From Microvirga terricola (lineage in GTDB: Bacteria > Pseudomonadota > Alphaproteobacteria > Rhizobiales > Beijerinckiaceae), in assembly GCF_011777495.1 (NCBI RefSeq), contig NZ_JAATJS010000002.1, forward strand, positions 186,001 to 250,000: a stretch of 64,000 nt of DNA, read 5' to 3'. A program made the position numbers and the translations under genes. Below, in pieces: positions 47,484 to 56,936 of this stretch. The first letter of the stretch is position 1. Every line of letters starts with the position of its first letter. Under the pieces are notes generated by a model. That model was not told the origin of the DNA and did not search any database. It was given only the letters and a program-made list of their open reading frames with translations.

Positions 47484-48569
47484 ATGTCCCAATCCACCGA
47501 TCTCGATCTCGTCAACGTCACGAAGAAGTTCGGCGCGCATGCGGCCGTCAATGACGTGACTTTCAGCGTCGCTCGCGGCGAATTCTTCTCGATCCTCGGA
47601 CCGTCCGGCTGCGGCAAGACCACCTTGATGCGCATGATCGCCGGCTTCGAGCATCCGACCAGCGGCGACATCCGCATTCGCGACAAGTCGATGATCGGCG
47701 TTCCGGCGAACCGCCGCCCGGTCAACATGGTTTTCCAGAGCCTCGCGCTCTTTCCGATGATGAGCGTGGGCGAGAACGTCGCTTACGGCCTGACCTGCCG
47801 CGGCGTATCCCGCGCGGAGGCCGATGAGCGCGCTACCCGCATGCTGGAGCGCGTCGGCCTCAAGGGCTTCGGCGAACGCCGCGTGACGGCTCTTTCCGGC
47901 GGCCAGCGTCAGCGCGTGGCGATTGCCCGCTGTCTCGTTCTCGAACCGACCCTCGTGCTGCTCGACGAGCCGCTCGGCGCGCTCGATCTCAAGCTGCGCG
48001 AGCATATGAAGATCGAGCTGAAGCAGTTGCAGGGTCAGTTCAACACGACCTTCGCCTACATCACGCACGACCAGTCCGAAGCCCTCGTGATGTCCGACCG
48101 CATCGCGGTCATGAACCAGGGCCGCTTCGAGCAGGTCGGCAGCCCGCGCGAGCTTTATCACAATCCCGCAACGCCGTTCGTCGCGAGCTTCGTTGGTGAA
48201 ACCAACCGCTGGCAGGGCGAGGTCGCTTCGGCTTCCAACGGCGCGGTCAACGTGCGCCTTTCCTCCGGCGGCACGCTGCATGGACACGGCAACGCCTCGC
48301 AAGGTGCAACGCTCTCCTTCGTGCGGCCGGAAGCGGTGGCGCTGGCGCAGGATGCTTCCGTGCTCTCAAGTCTGCCCAACCGCTATGAAGGCCGCGTCTC
48401 CGCCGTGCTCTTCGATGGCGCGGCATCGAGCCTGCTCATCAAGACGCCCGGTTTCGACCAGCCGGTGCGCGCGGTGCTGCCGCAGGCCGGTCCGCTTGCA
48501 GGAATCGAGGTTGGCGCTGCGGTTCATCTCGGCTGGACGGCCGAGGCGATGAAGGTTTTCGCCGCATGA
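47484..48569 (+). CDS. ABC transporter ATP-binding protein (polyamine type)
   Basis: About 361 residues. Walker A GPSGCGKTT, Q-loop VFQSLALFP, LSGGQRQRVAIARC, Walker B LVLLDEPLGALD and THDQSEAL are present, plus a C-terminal TOBE-like domain. The frame opens earlier at 47469 (MFAPS), directly after the terminator T-run; neither start has a clear Shine-Dalgarno. It overlaps the permease start by four bases (ATGA at 48566-48569). Confidence 0.9.
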   Translation: MSQSTDLDLVNVTKKFGAHAAVNDVTFSVARGEFFSILGPSGCGKTTLMRMIAGFEHPTSGDIRIRDKSMIGVPANRRPVNMVFQSLALFPMMSVGENVAYGLTCRGVSRAEADERATRMLERVGLKGFGERRVTALSGGQRQRVAIARCLVLEPTLVLLDEPLGALDLKLREHMKIELKQLQGQFNTTFAYITHDQSEALVMSDRIAVMNQGRFEQVGSPRELYHNPATPFVASFVGETNRWQGEVASASNGAVNVRLSSGGTLHGHGNASQGATLSFVRPEAVALAQDASVLSSLPNRYEGRVSAVLFDGAASSLLIKTPGFDQPVRAVLPQAGPLAGIEVGAAVHLGWTAEAMKVFAA

Positions 48570-49429
48570 ACCCGGCGCAGCGTCTCACCCTATTTCTCCT
48601 GATGGCCCCGGCCATCCTGTGGCTTGGGCTGCTCATCGTTCTGCCGCATGTGGAGATTCTCGTTCTCTCCTTCAGCCAGCGCGTTGCGCCGCGGGTTTAT
48701 GAATTCGGGCTGGGCAATTATCTCGAGTTCTTCACCGAGCCGCTTTATTGGCGCACCTTCGCACGCACGGCGATCATGTCGATCATGGTCACCGCGATCA
48801 CGCTCGTGCTCGCGTTTCCGATTGCCATGTATATCGCGCGCGTGGCGCAGGGCCGTCTGAAGGCGATGCTGCTTCTTCTCTGCCTGCTGCCGTTCTGGGT
48901 GTCGGAACTGGTCCGCACGCTCGGCTGGATGATGCTTCTGCGCGAGACCGGTATCATCTCGTACTTGCTTCGCCTGACGGGCCTCGCAAGCCAGCCGGTG
49001 GAGCTTCTCTACAATGACGGCGCCGTCATCCTCGGCCTCGTCTATGGCGGTTTGCTCTTCATGATCGTGCCGCTGGCGAATGCGCTCGAGAGCCTTGAAC
49101 CATCTGTCGTTGAGGCGGGCTTCGATCTCGGCGGCAGCCGCTTCACGGTTCTGCGCCGCATCGTCATTCCACACGCGATGCCCGGCATCGTCGCGGGTTC
49201 GATCATCGTGTTCATGCTCACCGTCGGCAATTTCGCGACGCCGGTGCTCCTGGGCGGCAAGAACGGCCTGTGGTTCACCGAGCAGATCTACGCGCAGTTC
49301 ATCACGCGCTTCAACTGGCCTCAGGGCGCAGCCTTCGGCATCCTTCTTCTCCTGCTCTCGTCCGCCATCGTGGCGGCGGGCCTGCGCCTTACGGGGCAGA
49401 GCTTGGGCACGACTTTGCGGCAGGCTTGA
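48566..49429 (+). CDS. ABC transporter permease (polyamine type, PotB-like)
   Basis: 287 residues with about six membrane segments; the EAA loop region is EAGFDLGGSRFTVLRRIVIP followed by HAMPGIVAG. It forms the membrane channel with the next gene product. Starts within the ATPase stop codon, so it is translationally coupled, and ends two bases before the next start. Confidence 0.92.
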   Translation: MNPAQRLTLFLLMAPAILWLGLLIVLPHVEILVLSFSQRVAPRVYEFGLGNYLEFFTEPLYWRTFARTAIMSIMVTAITLVLAFPIAMYIARVAQGRLKAMLLLLCLLPFWVSELVRTLGWMMLLRETGIISYLLRLTGLASQPVELLYNDGAVILGLVYGGLLFMIVPLANALESLEPSVVEAGFDLGGSRFTVLRRIVIPHAMPGIVAGSIIVFMLTVGNFATPVLLGGKNGLWFTEQIYAQFITRFNWPQGAAFGILLLLLSSAIVAAGLRLTGQSLGTTLRQA

Positions 49430-49432
49430 TCC

Positions 49433-50272
49433 ATGAACCGTCCGTCGATCCTCTGGAAACTCTACATCGCGGCGTTCTACGTCTTCCTGTTCGCGCCGCT
49501 TCTGGTCGTGGCGATCTTCGCCTTCAACGCCAGCCCGTTCCCGTCTCCGCCGTGGAAGGGCTTTACGCTCGAATGGTTCATCGGTAACGGCTCCGTCTTC
49601 GGCAAGCCCGGCGTGCTGATGGACCCGATCTGGCTCACCACCATCGGCAACAGCTTCAAGATCGCGCTGCCGGTGGCGCTGCTTGCGGTCATCATCGGCA
49701 CAGTGAACGCCTGGGTGCTGGAGCGCGCGGAGTTCCGCGGCAAGACACTGCTCGCGATGATGATGCTCTGGCCGCTCGTCATCCCCGGCGTCGTGCTCGG
49801 CATCTCGATCCTGGCCTTCTTCTCGCGCACCGCGAACGGGCTCGAGGATGTGTTGAACACCGACATCGACTCGCTGCGTCCGGGCCTGCCGTTGGTGATC
49901 CTCGGTCAGCTCTCCTTCATCCTCACCATCGCGACGCTCATCATCGCCGCGCGGCTGAGGAAGTTCGACCGCTCGCTGGAAGAAGCCGCGCTCGATCTCG
50001 GCGCCAGCCGCACCCGCGTGCTGCGCACCGTGACGCTGCCGTTCCTCCAACCGGCGCTGATCGGCGCGGGGCTGGTGGCGCTTCTCATGTCGTTCGAGAA
50101 CTTCAACACGACCTTGATGCTCGTCGGCTCCGATCCGCCGCTGCCGATCACCATGTACGGCCAAATGCGCGAAGGCGCGACGCCGGCGATCAATGCGGTC
50201 AGCCTCATGCTCATGCTCGGCGTCGGCGGCATCGCCAGTATTTTTGCGCTGACATCGAAGGCGCAGCAGTAA
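49433..50272 (+). CDS. ABC transporter permease (polyamine type, PotC-like)
   Basis: 279 residues, about six membrane segments, EAA loop EEAALDLGASRTRVLRTVTL followed by PFLQPALIGAG. Second permease of the importer. A strong bidirectional terminator follows, so this is the last gene of the operon. Confidence 0.92.
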   Translation: MNRPSILWKLYIAAFYVFLFAPLLVVAIFAFNASPFPSPPWKGFTLEWFIGNGSVFGKPGVLMDPIWLTTIGNSFKIALPVALLAVIIGTVNAWVLERAEFRGKTLLAMMMLWPLVIPGVVLGISILAFFSRTANGLEDVLNTDIDSLRPGLPLVILGQLSFILTIATLIIAARLRKFDRSLEEAALDLGASRTRVLRTVTLPFLQPALIGAGLVALLMSFENFNTTLMLVGSDPPLPITMYGQMREGATPAINAVSLMLMLGVGGIASIFALTSKAQQ

Positions 50273-50293
50273 CGCGGCCTGATCCAATCATGA

Positions 50294-50326
50294 AAAAAGC
50301 CCCGGCTGGTGAGGCCGGGGCTTTTT
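50294..50326. terminator. Bidirectional terminator
   Basis: Thirteen-base-pair stem AAAAAGCCCCGGC/GCCGGGGCTTTTT with a seven-base loop, flanked by an A-run on one side and a T-run on the other, so it can end both the permease gene and the convergent dipeptidase gene. Confidence 0.9.
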
Positions 50327-50337
50327 GTTTTCGGGTT

Positions 50338-51405
50338 TTACTTGCCCCAGGTCCGTTCCAGCACGTTGACCCAGTTTTCGTAGCAGAGCTTGCGCAAGGT
50401 GGCGTCGTCATAGCCGTGCTTGCGCATGGCATCGACGAGACGTGGCAGGCCGGCGACGTCGCCGATCTCGTTCGGGATCGTTGCGCCGTCGAAATCGGAA
50501 CCGAAGCCGACGCCGTCAACGCCCACGTGCTCGATCAGGTGATCCATGTGGCGGATCATTTCTTCGAGCGGCGTGTCGTCGTTGCGCTGGCCATCGGGGC
50601 GGATGAACGAGGTCGCGAAGTTCACGCCCACCATGCCGCGACTCTCGCGAATGGCGGCGAGCTGCTTGTCGGTGAGGTTGCGCGAATGCGGGCTGATGGC
50701 ATGCGCGTTGGAATGCGTCGCAACCAGCGGCGCATCCGAGAGCTTCACCACATCCCAAAAACCCTTCTCGTTCAGGTGCGAGAGGTCGATCATCACTTTG
50801 AGGCGATTACAGGCGCGCACCAGGTCCTTGCCACGCTCCGTCAGGCCGGGGCCGGTGTCGGGCGTCGAAGGATAGCGGAAGGGCACGCCGTGGCCGAAGA
50901 TGTTCGGGCGGCTCCACACAGGACCGATGGAACGAAGGCCGCTTTCATAAAGCACATCGAGCATGTGCAGATCGGCGTCGATGCCCTCGGCGCCCTCGAT
51001 GTGCAGGATCGTGGCAAGCGTGCCGGTGTCGATGCAGTGGCGCAGATCGGCGGCGGTGCGGCAGATCTTCACCGTGCCCTTCGATGCGCGCTCGATGCGC
51101 ATCAGGAGGGATGCCATATGTAGCGTTACTTTCTGGCTCGGCGCGAGGTCGAGTTCCGCCGGCAGCGGCACATCGTATTCCGGCTTCGTCATCAGCGCGT
51201 CAATGTCGAGGCCGCCGCTGTCGGAGGGGACATAGACCGCGAAGAAGCCGCCGACGAAACCGCCCTTCTTCATACGCGGCAGGTCGAGATGACCTTGATT
51301 GTCGCCTTCGAGGAAATCGCGCTCCGGCTCGGTCTTGCCACGAATGAGGCGGAGCAGAACGTCGTTATGGCCGTCGAAGACGGGCATCAAAGAAGAGCGG
51401 GCCAT
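50338..51405 (-). CDS. Membrane dipeptidase family (M19) protein
   Basis: 355 residues. The M19 renal dipeptidase pattern is visible: FDGHNDVLLRL with the metal ligands His and Asp, ILHIEGAEGIDADLHML (bridging Glu), IDLSHLNEKGFWDV, THSNAHAI and VGFGSDFDGA. It cleaves dipeptides with a zinc centre. No signal peptide is evident, so it is probably cytoplasmic. The downstream oligopeptide importer suggests peptide use. Confidence 0.92.
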   Translation of the reverse strand: MARSSLMPVFDGHNDVLLRLIRGKTEPERDFLEGDNQGHLDLPRMKKGGFVGGFFAVYVPSDSGGLDIDALMTKPEYDVPLPAELDLAPSQKVTLHMASLLMRIERASKGTVKICRTAADLRHCIDTGTLATILHIEGAEGIDADLHMLDVLYESGLRSIGPVWSRPNIFGHGVPFRYPSTPDTGPGLTERGKDLVRACNRLKVMIDLSHLNEKGFWDVVKLSDAPLVATHSNAHAISPHSRNLTDKQLAAIRESRGMVGVNFATSFIRPDGQRNDDTPLEEMIRHMDHLIEHVGVDGVGFGSDFDGATIPNEIGDVAGLPRLVDAMRKHGYDDATLRKLCYENWVNVLERTWGK

Positions 51406-51438
51406 GTCACACCAGACAGATTGAATTGAAAACGATCA

Positions 51439-51536
51439 TCTGGAGCAAAATCCGACGGGATCGGATTTTGCTCCCTATCTCTTTGCTTTGCCGCATGATC
51501 CGGGCGAACAACCGGTGTCCACTGATCATGCTCTAC
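51439..51536. repeat. Dispersed palindromic repeat of Rhizobiales type
   Basis: Between the dipeptidase and ABC genes lies a 14-bp perfect inverted repeat (GGAGCAAAATCCGA/TCGGATTTTGCTCC, loop CGGGA, 51442-51474), followed by GCATGATCC...ACCGGTGTCCACTGATCATGC with outer ends GCATGATC/GATCATGC. The combination resembles the intergenic repeats common in Rhizobiales genomes; I recognise the pattern rather than a named family. Confidence 0.6.
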
Positions 51537-52303
51537 GCGGCAGCGGGCTTTAGCACCTCTCTGGTATAGCCGCTGCTCGCGTGGATGAGGGACTGCGTAT
51601 AGTCGTTCGACGCGGTGCCGTGGCGCAAAGCTGCGGCCGTCGTCTCCTCGACGCCCTCACCGTGGCGCATCACCAGAAGCTTGTCGCATAGGTGCGCGAC
51701 GACCGCGAGGTCGTGGCTGACCAGAATGTAGGTCAGGCCCATCTTGTGACGCAGTTCGTCGAGCAGGTTCAGCACTTCCGCCTGCACGGAAGCGTCGAGT
51801 GCTGAGGTCGGCTCGTCGAGCAGCAACACCTTCGGACGCAGGATCAGCGCGCGTGCAATCGCGATGCGCTGGCGCTGGCCGCCGGAAAGCTGGTGCGGAT
51901 AGCGGAAGCGGAAGGACGGGCCGAGCCCCACCTCGCGCAGAGCCTGGGCGATACGCTCCTCCGCGTTCTTCTCGCCGTGGATAGCGAGCGGTTCGGCGAG
52001 CGTCCGGTCAACGGTGTGGCGCGGATGAAGCGAGGCATAGGGGTCCTGAAAGACCATCTGCACCGTGCGATAGAAAGTTTGATCGCGCGGCGTCTTCACT
52101 TCCGTGCCGTCCACGAGCACGCGGCCGCCAGAGATCGGCGCGAGGCCGCAGATGGCGCGCAGCACCGTCGACTTGCCGGAGCCGGATTCGCCCACGAGCC
52201 CGTAGGCTGCGCCTTTCTTCACCTGGAAGCTAACGTCCTTGACCGCATCGACTTGAAGGCGGCCGGTGCCATAGGTGACGCGAAGATTTTGAATGTCGAG
52301 CAT
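51533..52303 (-). CDS. Oligopeptide/dipeptide ABC transporter ATP-binding protein (DppF/OppF-like)
   Basis: 256 residues from ATG 52303, with AAGGAGG just upstream; the frame is open to 52387 without support. Walker A GESGSGKSTV, signature LSGGQRQRIAIARA, Walker B VLLLDEPTSALD, and SHDLAVVAHLCD H-loop. The GESGSGKS form and length fit the peptide-class ATPases that work as pairs. Last gene of a five-gene operon. The C-terminal iron-sulphur extension typical of some is not evident. Confidence 0.9.
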   Translation of the reverse strand: MLDIQNLRVTYGTGRLQVDAVKDVSFQVKKGAAYGLVGESGSGKSTVLRAICGLAPISGGRVLVDGTEVKTPRDQTFYRTVQMVFQDPYASLHPRHTVDRTLAEPLAIHGEKNAEERIAQALREVGLGPSFRFRYPHQLSGGQRQRIAIARALILRPKVLLLDEPTSALDASVQAEVLNLLDELRHKMGLTYILVSHDLAVVAHLCDKLLVMRHGEGVEETTAAALRHGTASNDYTQSLIHASSGYTREVLKPAAA

Positions 52304-52314
52304 TGAACGCCTCC

Positions 52315-53151
52315 TTACAGCGCCCAGGCCGGATCGCGGTTGAGGGTGGGCAGCGGACGAACATCGGCGGCGAGCGTCGGCAGGCAATTCATCAGCCCGC
52401 GCGTATAGGGGTGCTGCGCCTCACGCAGATGCTTCGCCTCCAACTCCTCGACCACACGGCCCGCATACATCACCAGCACGCGGTCGCAGAACGAGGAGAC
52501 GAGCTTCAGGTCGTGCGAGACGAAGATGAGGCCCATGCCGCGTTCCGCGACGAGTTCGTCGAGAATGCGTAACACCTCCATCGAAACCGTCACGTCGAGC
52601 GCGGAAGTCGGCTCGTCGGCGATCAGAAGGTCGGGGTCCGTGACGAGCATCATGGCGATCATCGCGCGCTGACCCATGCCGCCCGAAACCTCGTGCGGAT
52701 AGAGCGCGAAGACGCGGCCCGGATCGCGCATCTTCACCGCTTCCAGCATCGCGAGTGCCTTGTCGCGCGCTTCCGCGCGGCTCACCTTGGCGTGCGCCTG
52801 ATAGGCCTCGATGATCTGCTCGCCGATGGTCATGACCGGGTTCAGCGAATATTTCGGGTCCTGCATCACCATGCTGATGCGCCCGCCGCGCAAGGTGCGC
52901 AGCGTCCGCTTCGAGGCGGTGAGAAGGTCGATGCCGTCGAAGCTCAGCTTTTTCGCCGCAACTTCGCCGGGCGGCGGCGTCAGGCCGAGAATGGCGCGCC
53001 CGGTCTGCGACTTGCCGGAGCCGGATTCGCCCACGATGCCCAGCCGCTCGCGGCCGAGCTGGAACGACACGCCGCGCACCGCATCCACGGTGCCGGTGCG
53101 CAGGTGAAAGCGGACGCGCAGGTCCTCAACTTCGAGAAGCGGCTTCGTCAT
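52315..53151 (-). CDS. Oligopeptide/dipeptide ABC transporter ATP-binding protein (DppD/OppD-like)
   Basis: 278 residues from ATG 53151. Walker A GESGSGKSQTG, signature VSGGMGQRAMIAMML, Walker B LLIADEPTSALD and SHDLKLVSSFCD are visible, with the C-terminal peptide-class tail YTRGLMNCLP. The signature LSGG is changed to VSGGMGQR, as is common in DppD-type subunits. ATGA overlap with the permease stop at 53148 gives coupling. Confidence 0.9.
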   Translation of the reverse strand: MTKPLLEVEDLRVRFHLRTGTVDAVRGVSFQLGRERLGIVGESGSGKSQTGRAILGLTPPPGEVAAKKLSFDGIDLLTASKRTLRTLRGGRISMVMQDPKYSLNPVMTIGEQIIEAYQAHAKVSRAEARDKALAMLEAVKMRDPGRVFALYPHEVSGGMGQRAMIAMMLVTDPDLLIADEPTSALDVTVSMEVLRILDELVAERGMGLIFVSHDLKLVSSFCDRVLVMYAGRVVEELEAKHLREAQHPYTRGLMNCLPTLAADVRPLPTLNRDPAWAL

Positions 53152-54080
53152 TTGGCTGCCTTCGGATCGAGAACGTCGCGCAGGCCGTCGCCCAGCAGGT
53201 TGAATCCAAGGCTCACGACGAAAATGGCGAGACCCGGCATGGCGGCGACCCACCATTGGTCGATGAGATAATTGCGGCCCGTCGCGACCATCGCGCCCCA
53301 TTCGGGCATCGGCGGCTGCGCGCCGAGACCGAGGAAGCCGAGGCCCGCCGCAGTTAGAATGATGCCCGCCATGTCGAGCGTTACGCGCACGATGACGGAG
53401 GAGATGCACAGCGGCACCACATGGCCGAAAATAATGCGCGGCGTCGATGCGCCTTGCAGCTTCACGGCGGCGATGAAGTCGCTGTTGCGCACCATCAGCG
53501 TCTCAGCGCGCGCGATGCGCGCGTAAGGCGGCCAGGACGTGATCGCGATGGCGATGATGGCGTTCTCAATGCCAGGGCCCAGCGCTGCGACGAAGGCAAG
53601 CGCCAGAACGAGGCGGGGGAAGGCGAGGAAGATGTCGGTCAGGCGCATCAGAACCGTATCGACCCACCCGCCGAGATAGCCAGCCACTGTTCCGACGAGG
53701 AGCCCGATCGGCGTCGCGATGACGGAGACGAGCAGCACGACCCAAAGCGTGATGCGCGAGCCGTAGATGACGCGCGAATAGATGTCGCGCGCCTGATCGT
53801 CAGTGCCCAGCCAATGCGCGGCGCTCGGCGGCAACAATCGCGCCGTGCGCAAGTCCCCGCCGGCGATGGGCGAATACGGCGCGAGGAAATTCGCAAACAC
53901 GGCCACGAGCAGAAGCAGCAGGACGATGCAAAGCCCAAACACCGCAAGCGGGTTTTTCGTGAAGGTGCGCCAGCCGAGATAGGCGCGGCCGAGCCGCGCC
54001 TGCCATCGGGAGGCCGGCTCGGGCGAAAGCAGCCAAGCCCGAAAACCGGCCGGCTGAGGGAGGGAAGCGGCACTCGTCAT
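53148..54080 (-). CDS. Peptide-class ABC transporter permease (DppC-like)
   Basis: 310 residues, about five or six membrane segments. The N-terminal cytoplasmic domain and WLGTDDQARDIYSRVIYGSR and the ARIARAETLMVRNSDFIAAV loop are the DppC/OppC hallmarks, with GFNLLGDGLRDVLDPKAAK at the end. Overlaps the next permease stop by four bases. Confidence 0.93.
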   Translation of the reverse strand: MTSAASLPQPAGFRAWLLSPEPASRWQARLGRAYLGWRTFTKNPLAVFGLCIVLLLLLVAVFANFLAPYSPIAGGDLRTARLLPPSAAHWLGTDDQARDIYSRVIYGSRITLWVVLLVSVIATPIGLLVGTVAGYLGGWVDTVLMRLTDIFLAFPRLVLALAFVAALGPGIENAIIAIAITSWPPYARIARAETLMVRNSDFIAAVKLQGASTPRIIFGHVVPLCISSVIVRVTLDMAGIILTAAGLGFLGLGAQPPMPEWGAMVATGRNYLIDQWWVAAMPGLAIFVVSLGFNLLGDGLRDVLDPKAAK

Positions 54081-55138
54081 GAGCGAGTCCTCGGATCAAG
54101 CAAGCGATAAAGCAAATCGGACATGAGATTGAGAACGACGAAGGCTGCGCCAATGACGAGCGTTCCGCCAAGCACCGCGTTCATGTCCGCGTTTTGCAAC
54201 GAGTTGGTGATGTATTGGCCAAGCCCGGGCCAGGCGAAAATCGTCTCGGTGAGAACCGATCCTTCCAGCAGGTGCGCATAGGACAGGGCGATCACGGTAA
54301 TCAGCGGCACGGCGGCGTTGCGCAAGGCATGGCGCCAGATGACCCGGATCTCGGACAGTCCTTTCACGCGTGCCGCGATCACATATTCCTGCGCCAGTTC
54401 GTTGAGCATGAACGAGCGCGTCATGCGGCTGATATAGGCGAGCGAGAAATAGCCGAGCAGACAGGCGGGCAGGGTCACATGCGACACCGCGTTCCAGAAG
54501 GCATCCATCTGCCCCTGCATCAGCGTGTCGATCAGCACGATGCCGGTCACCGGCGTGTACATATAGGAATAGGTCACGTCCAAACGGCCCGGGCCTTCGA
54601 CCCAGCCGAGCTTGGCGTAGAACAGAAGCAGCGCCATCAGTCCGAGCCAGAAGATCGGAATCGAATAACCGATGAGGCCGAGCACGCGCACGCACTGGTC
54701 GATCAGCGTGCCACGCTTGACCGCGGCGAGAACGCCGAGCGGAATGCCGATCAACGTGCCGATAATGGTGCCGAGCGTCGCCAGTTCAAGAGTGGCGGGA
54801 AAAACGTTCACGATGTCGGTCAAGACCGGGTTCGTGGTCAGAACCGAATTGCCGAAATCGCCGGAGACTGCCTTCTTCAGGTAGATCCAGAATTGCTGGA
54901 TCAGCGGCAGGTCGAGGCCGAGTTCCTGGCGGACGCGCGCATAAACATGCGCGGGTGCTCTGTCGCCGACGATGGCGATGACCGGATCGATGGGGACGAC
55001 GCGGCCGATGAAGAACGTGACCGCAACCAATCCGAGCAGAGTCGTCGCCAGGACGATAACGAATTGAGCGATCTTCTTAAGGAAGGAGCGGAGGGCACTG
55101 ACGTGCCCTCCGCCCCGGCTCATGACTGCAGATGTCAT
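54077..55138 (-). CDS. Peptide-class ABC transporter permease (DppB-like)
   Basis: About 353 residues from ATG 55138 (MTSAVMSRGGG); an alternative is 55123. About six membrane segments, the DppB N-terminal pattern (VTFFIGRVVPIDPVIAIVGD, LGLDLPLIQQFWIYL), and the EYVIAARVKGLSEIRVIWRH plus ALRNAAVPLIT loop. Partner of the next permease. The frame extends to 55321 through the binding-protein gene, which is a shadow. Confidence 0.92.
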   Translation of the reverse strand: MTSAVMSRGGGHVSALRSFLKKIAQFVIVLATTLLGLVAVTFFIGRVVPIDPVIAIVGDRAPAHVYARVRQELGLDLPLIQQFWIYLKKAVSGDFGNSVLTTNPVLTDIVNVFPATLELATLGTIIGTLIGIPLGVLAAVKRGTLIDQCVRVLGLIGYSIPIFWLGLMALLLFYAKLGWVEGPGRLDVTYSYMYTPVTGIVLIDTLMQGQMDAFWNAVSHVTLPACLLGYFSLAYISRMTRSFMLNELAQEYVIAARVKGLSEIRVIWRHALRNAAVPLITVIALSYAHLLEGSVLTETIFAWPGLGQYITNSLQNADMNAVLGGTLVIGAAFVVLNLMSDLLYRLLDPRTRS

Positions 55139-55145
55139 CGAAGCG

Positions 55146-56741
55146 TCAGTTCTTCTTGGCTTGCGACACGTCATTGTCGCTGAACGACGGGCCGAGGACG
55201 AAGTTGTCCACGTTCTTGCGCACGGCGGCGACTTCCGTCTGCTGAAGGAAGACGACGAACGGGCCGTCATCGAGAACCGACTTCTGCAGTTCCTTGTACA
55301 TCTGCGCGCGCTTCGCTCCATCGCGCTCCATCACGGCGGCGCGGGTCTTCGCGGTCAGCGCGCCCGGATCCCAGGCGTTACGCCACGCCAGCGGCTTGGC
55401 CTTCGCATCGTCCGCGTTGTTGTCGTTCGCCGCGAACGTATCAGCGTTCGAGTTCGGGTCCTGATAGTCCGAGCCCCAGTTGCCGATATAGATATCGTGC
55501 TGGCGGGCGCGGTACTTGGTGAGAGCCTGCTTGCTGTCCATCGGCAGGATTTCGAGCTTGACGCCCGCCTGGGCGAAGGTCGCCTGCATGGCCTGCGCGA
55601 TGCCGGTGATCTCGGCGGTGGAGCGGGTGTCCATGGTCACCGAGAAGCCGTCCTTCAGGCCGGCTTTGGCAAGAAGCTCCTTCGCCTTGGCGACATCGAG
55701 CTTGTAGGGGTTGGTGGTTTCCGCACCGAGGAAGCCCTTGGGCAGGAAGTTCTGATGAACGTCGCCCTTGTTCTTCATGATGGTGTCGGCAATGGCCGAG
55801 TAGTCGACGAGATATTTCAGGGCGAGGCGAACTTCAGGCTTGGCCAGGTTCGGGTTCTTCTGGTTCAGGCCGAGATAGTAGACCGTTCCCTTCGGACCGC
55901 TCTGGAGCTTGACGTCCGGGTTCTTGGCAACCGCCGCGAGTTCTTCCGGGTTCAGGTTGCGGGCCACGTCGACGTCGCCCTTTTCGAGGAGAAGACGCTG
56001 GCTCGCGGTTTCCTTGATGTGGCGATAGATCACGCGGGCGAGCGGGGTCTTCTGGTCGTAGTTCGGGTTGCGCTCGAGAACGAGAACCTCGTTGGCTTTC
56101 CACTCGCGCATGATGTAGGGGCCCGAGCCCGCATAATGCGTCTTCAGCCAGTTGTAGCCGTAGTCGCCGTCCTTCTCGTTCTGCACGAGAACCTTCTTCT
56201 CGACGATCGAGGCCACCGAGTTGCCAAGGCAGTAAAGGACGAGCGTCGGCGCGTAGGGCTTGTCGACTTCGAGGGTCACCTCAAGCGGGCCGGTCTGCTT
56301 GATCTTGTCCTTCACGTTGTCCTTCGTGAGGCCGAACTGGCCGAGGATGAAGGCCGGGGACTTGTCGAGGATCACGGCGCGCTGCAGCGAGTACACCACG
56401 TCTTCCGCGGTGATCGGGCTGCCGGAAGCGAACTTCTTGTTCGGGCGGAGCTTGAACGTATAGGTCTTGCCGTCCGGCGACACGGTCCAGGACTCGGCGA
56501 CCTGGCCGGAGATCTTGGACACGTCCTTGATGTCGTAGGAGATCAGGCGCTCATAGGTGTTGCCCGCGATTTCCGAGGCGCTGAACTCGAAAACCTCGGC
56601 GGGGTCGAGCGAGATGATGTCGTCGCTCTGCCAAGCCTGGACCAGGGTGTCCGGAGGGGTCGCCGCCTGCACGGCGGAGAACGATGTTGCCATCGCGCCG
56701 ACCATCGCGGCGGATAGGATGAATTTCGGAAGATGCTTCAT
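55146..56741 (-). CDS. Peptide-class ABC transporter substrate-binding protein
   Basis: 531 residues from ATG 56741 (AAGGGA nine bases upstream). Signal peptide MKHLPKFILSAAMVGAMATS cleaved after VQA. The family (SBP_bac_5) features are visible: SDDIISLDPAEVFEF, SWTVSPDGKTYTFKLRPNKK, FASGSPITAEDVVYSLQR and GNWGSDYQDPNSNADTF. It binds dipeptides, oligopeptides or nickel-type ligands in the periplasm. First gene of the dpp-like operon, with a 195-base divergent spacer to argH. Confidence 0.92.
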   Translation of the reverse strand: MKHLPKFILSAAMVGAMATSFSAVQAATPPDTLVQAWQSDDIISLDPAEVFEFSASEIAGNTYERLISYDIKDVSKISGQVAESWTVSPDGKTYTFKLRPNKKFASGSPITAEDVVYSLQRAVILDKSPAFILGQFGLTKDNVKDKIKQTGPLEVTLEVDKPYAPTLVLYCLGNSVASIVEKKVLVQNEKDGDYGYNWLKTHYAGSGPYIMREWKANEVLVLERNPNYDQKTPLARVIYRHIKETASQRLLLEKGDVDVARNLNPEELAAVAKNPDVKLQSGPKGTVYYLGLNQKNPNLAKPEVRLALKYLVDYSAIADTIMKNKGDVHQNFLPKGFLGAETTNPYKLDVAKAKELLAKAGLKDGFSVTMDTRSTAEITGIAQAMQATFAQAGVKLEILPMDSKQALTKYRARQHDIYIGNWGSDYQDPNSNADTFAANDNNADDAKAKPLAWRNAWDPGALTAKTRAAVMERDGAKRAQMYKELQKSVLDDGPFVVFLQQTEVAAVRKNVDNFVLGPSFSDNDVSQAKKN

Positions 56742-56936
56742 GTGGGCCATTCCCTTGCAGCGCTCGAATGCGCTTTGTGCCTGGGTATGAATACAAATCA
56801 AAAGGTCGCTGTCGAGTCCATCACTGGTTTTAAACTGGCAAACATAATGCCTCATGCTTAATTCCCGTGCAGAGACGATCCGGCTTGGCCTTCGGGGGTA
56901 ACCTATGGCAAAGGCTGAAGGACCCGACGAAGCTGG

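Noticed and set aside
48590..50287. 565-residue open frame on the minus strand opposite the permease genes
   Set aside because: Charged, low-complexity composition and no domain; the plus-strand permeases are unambiguous.
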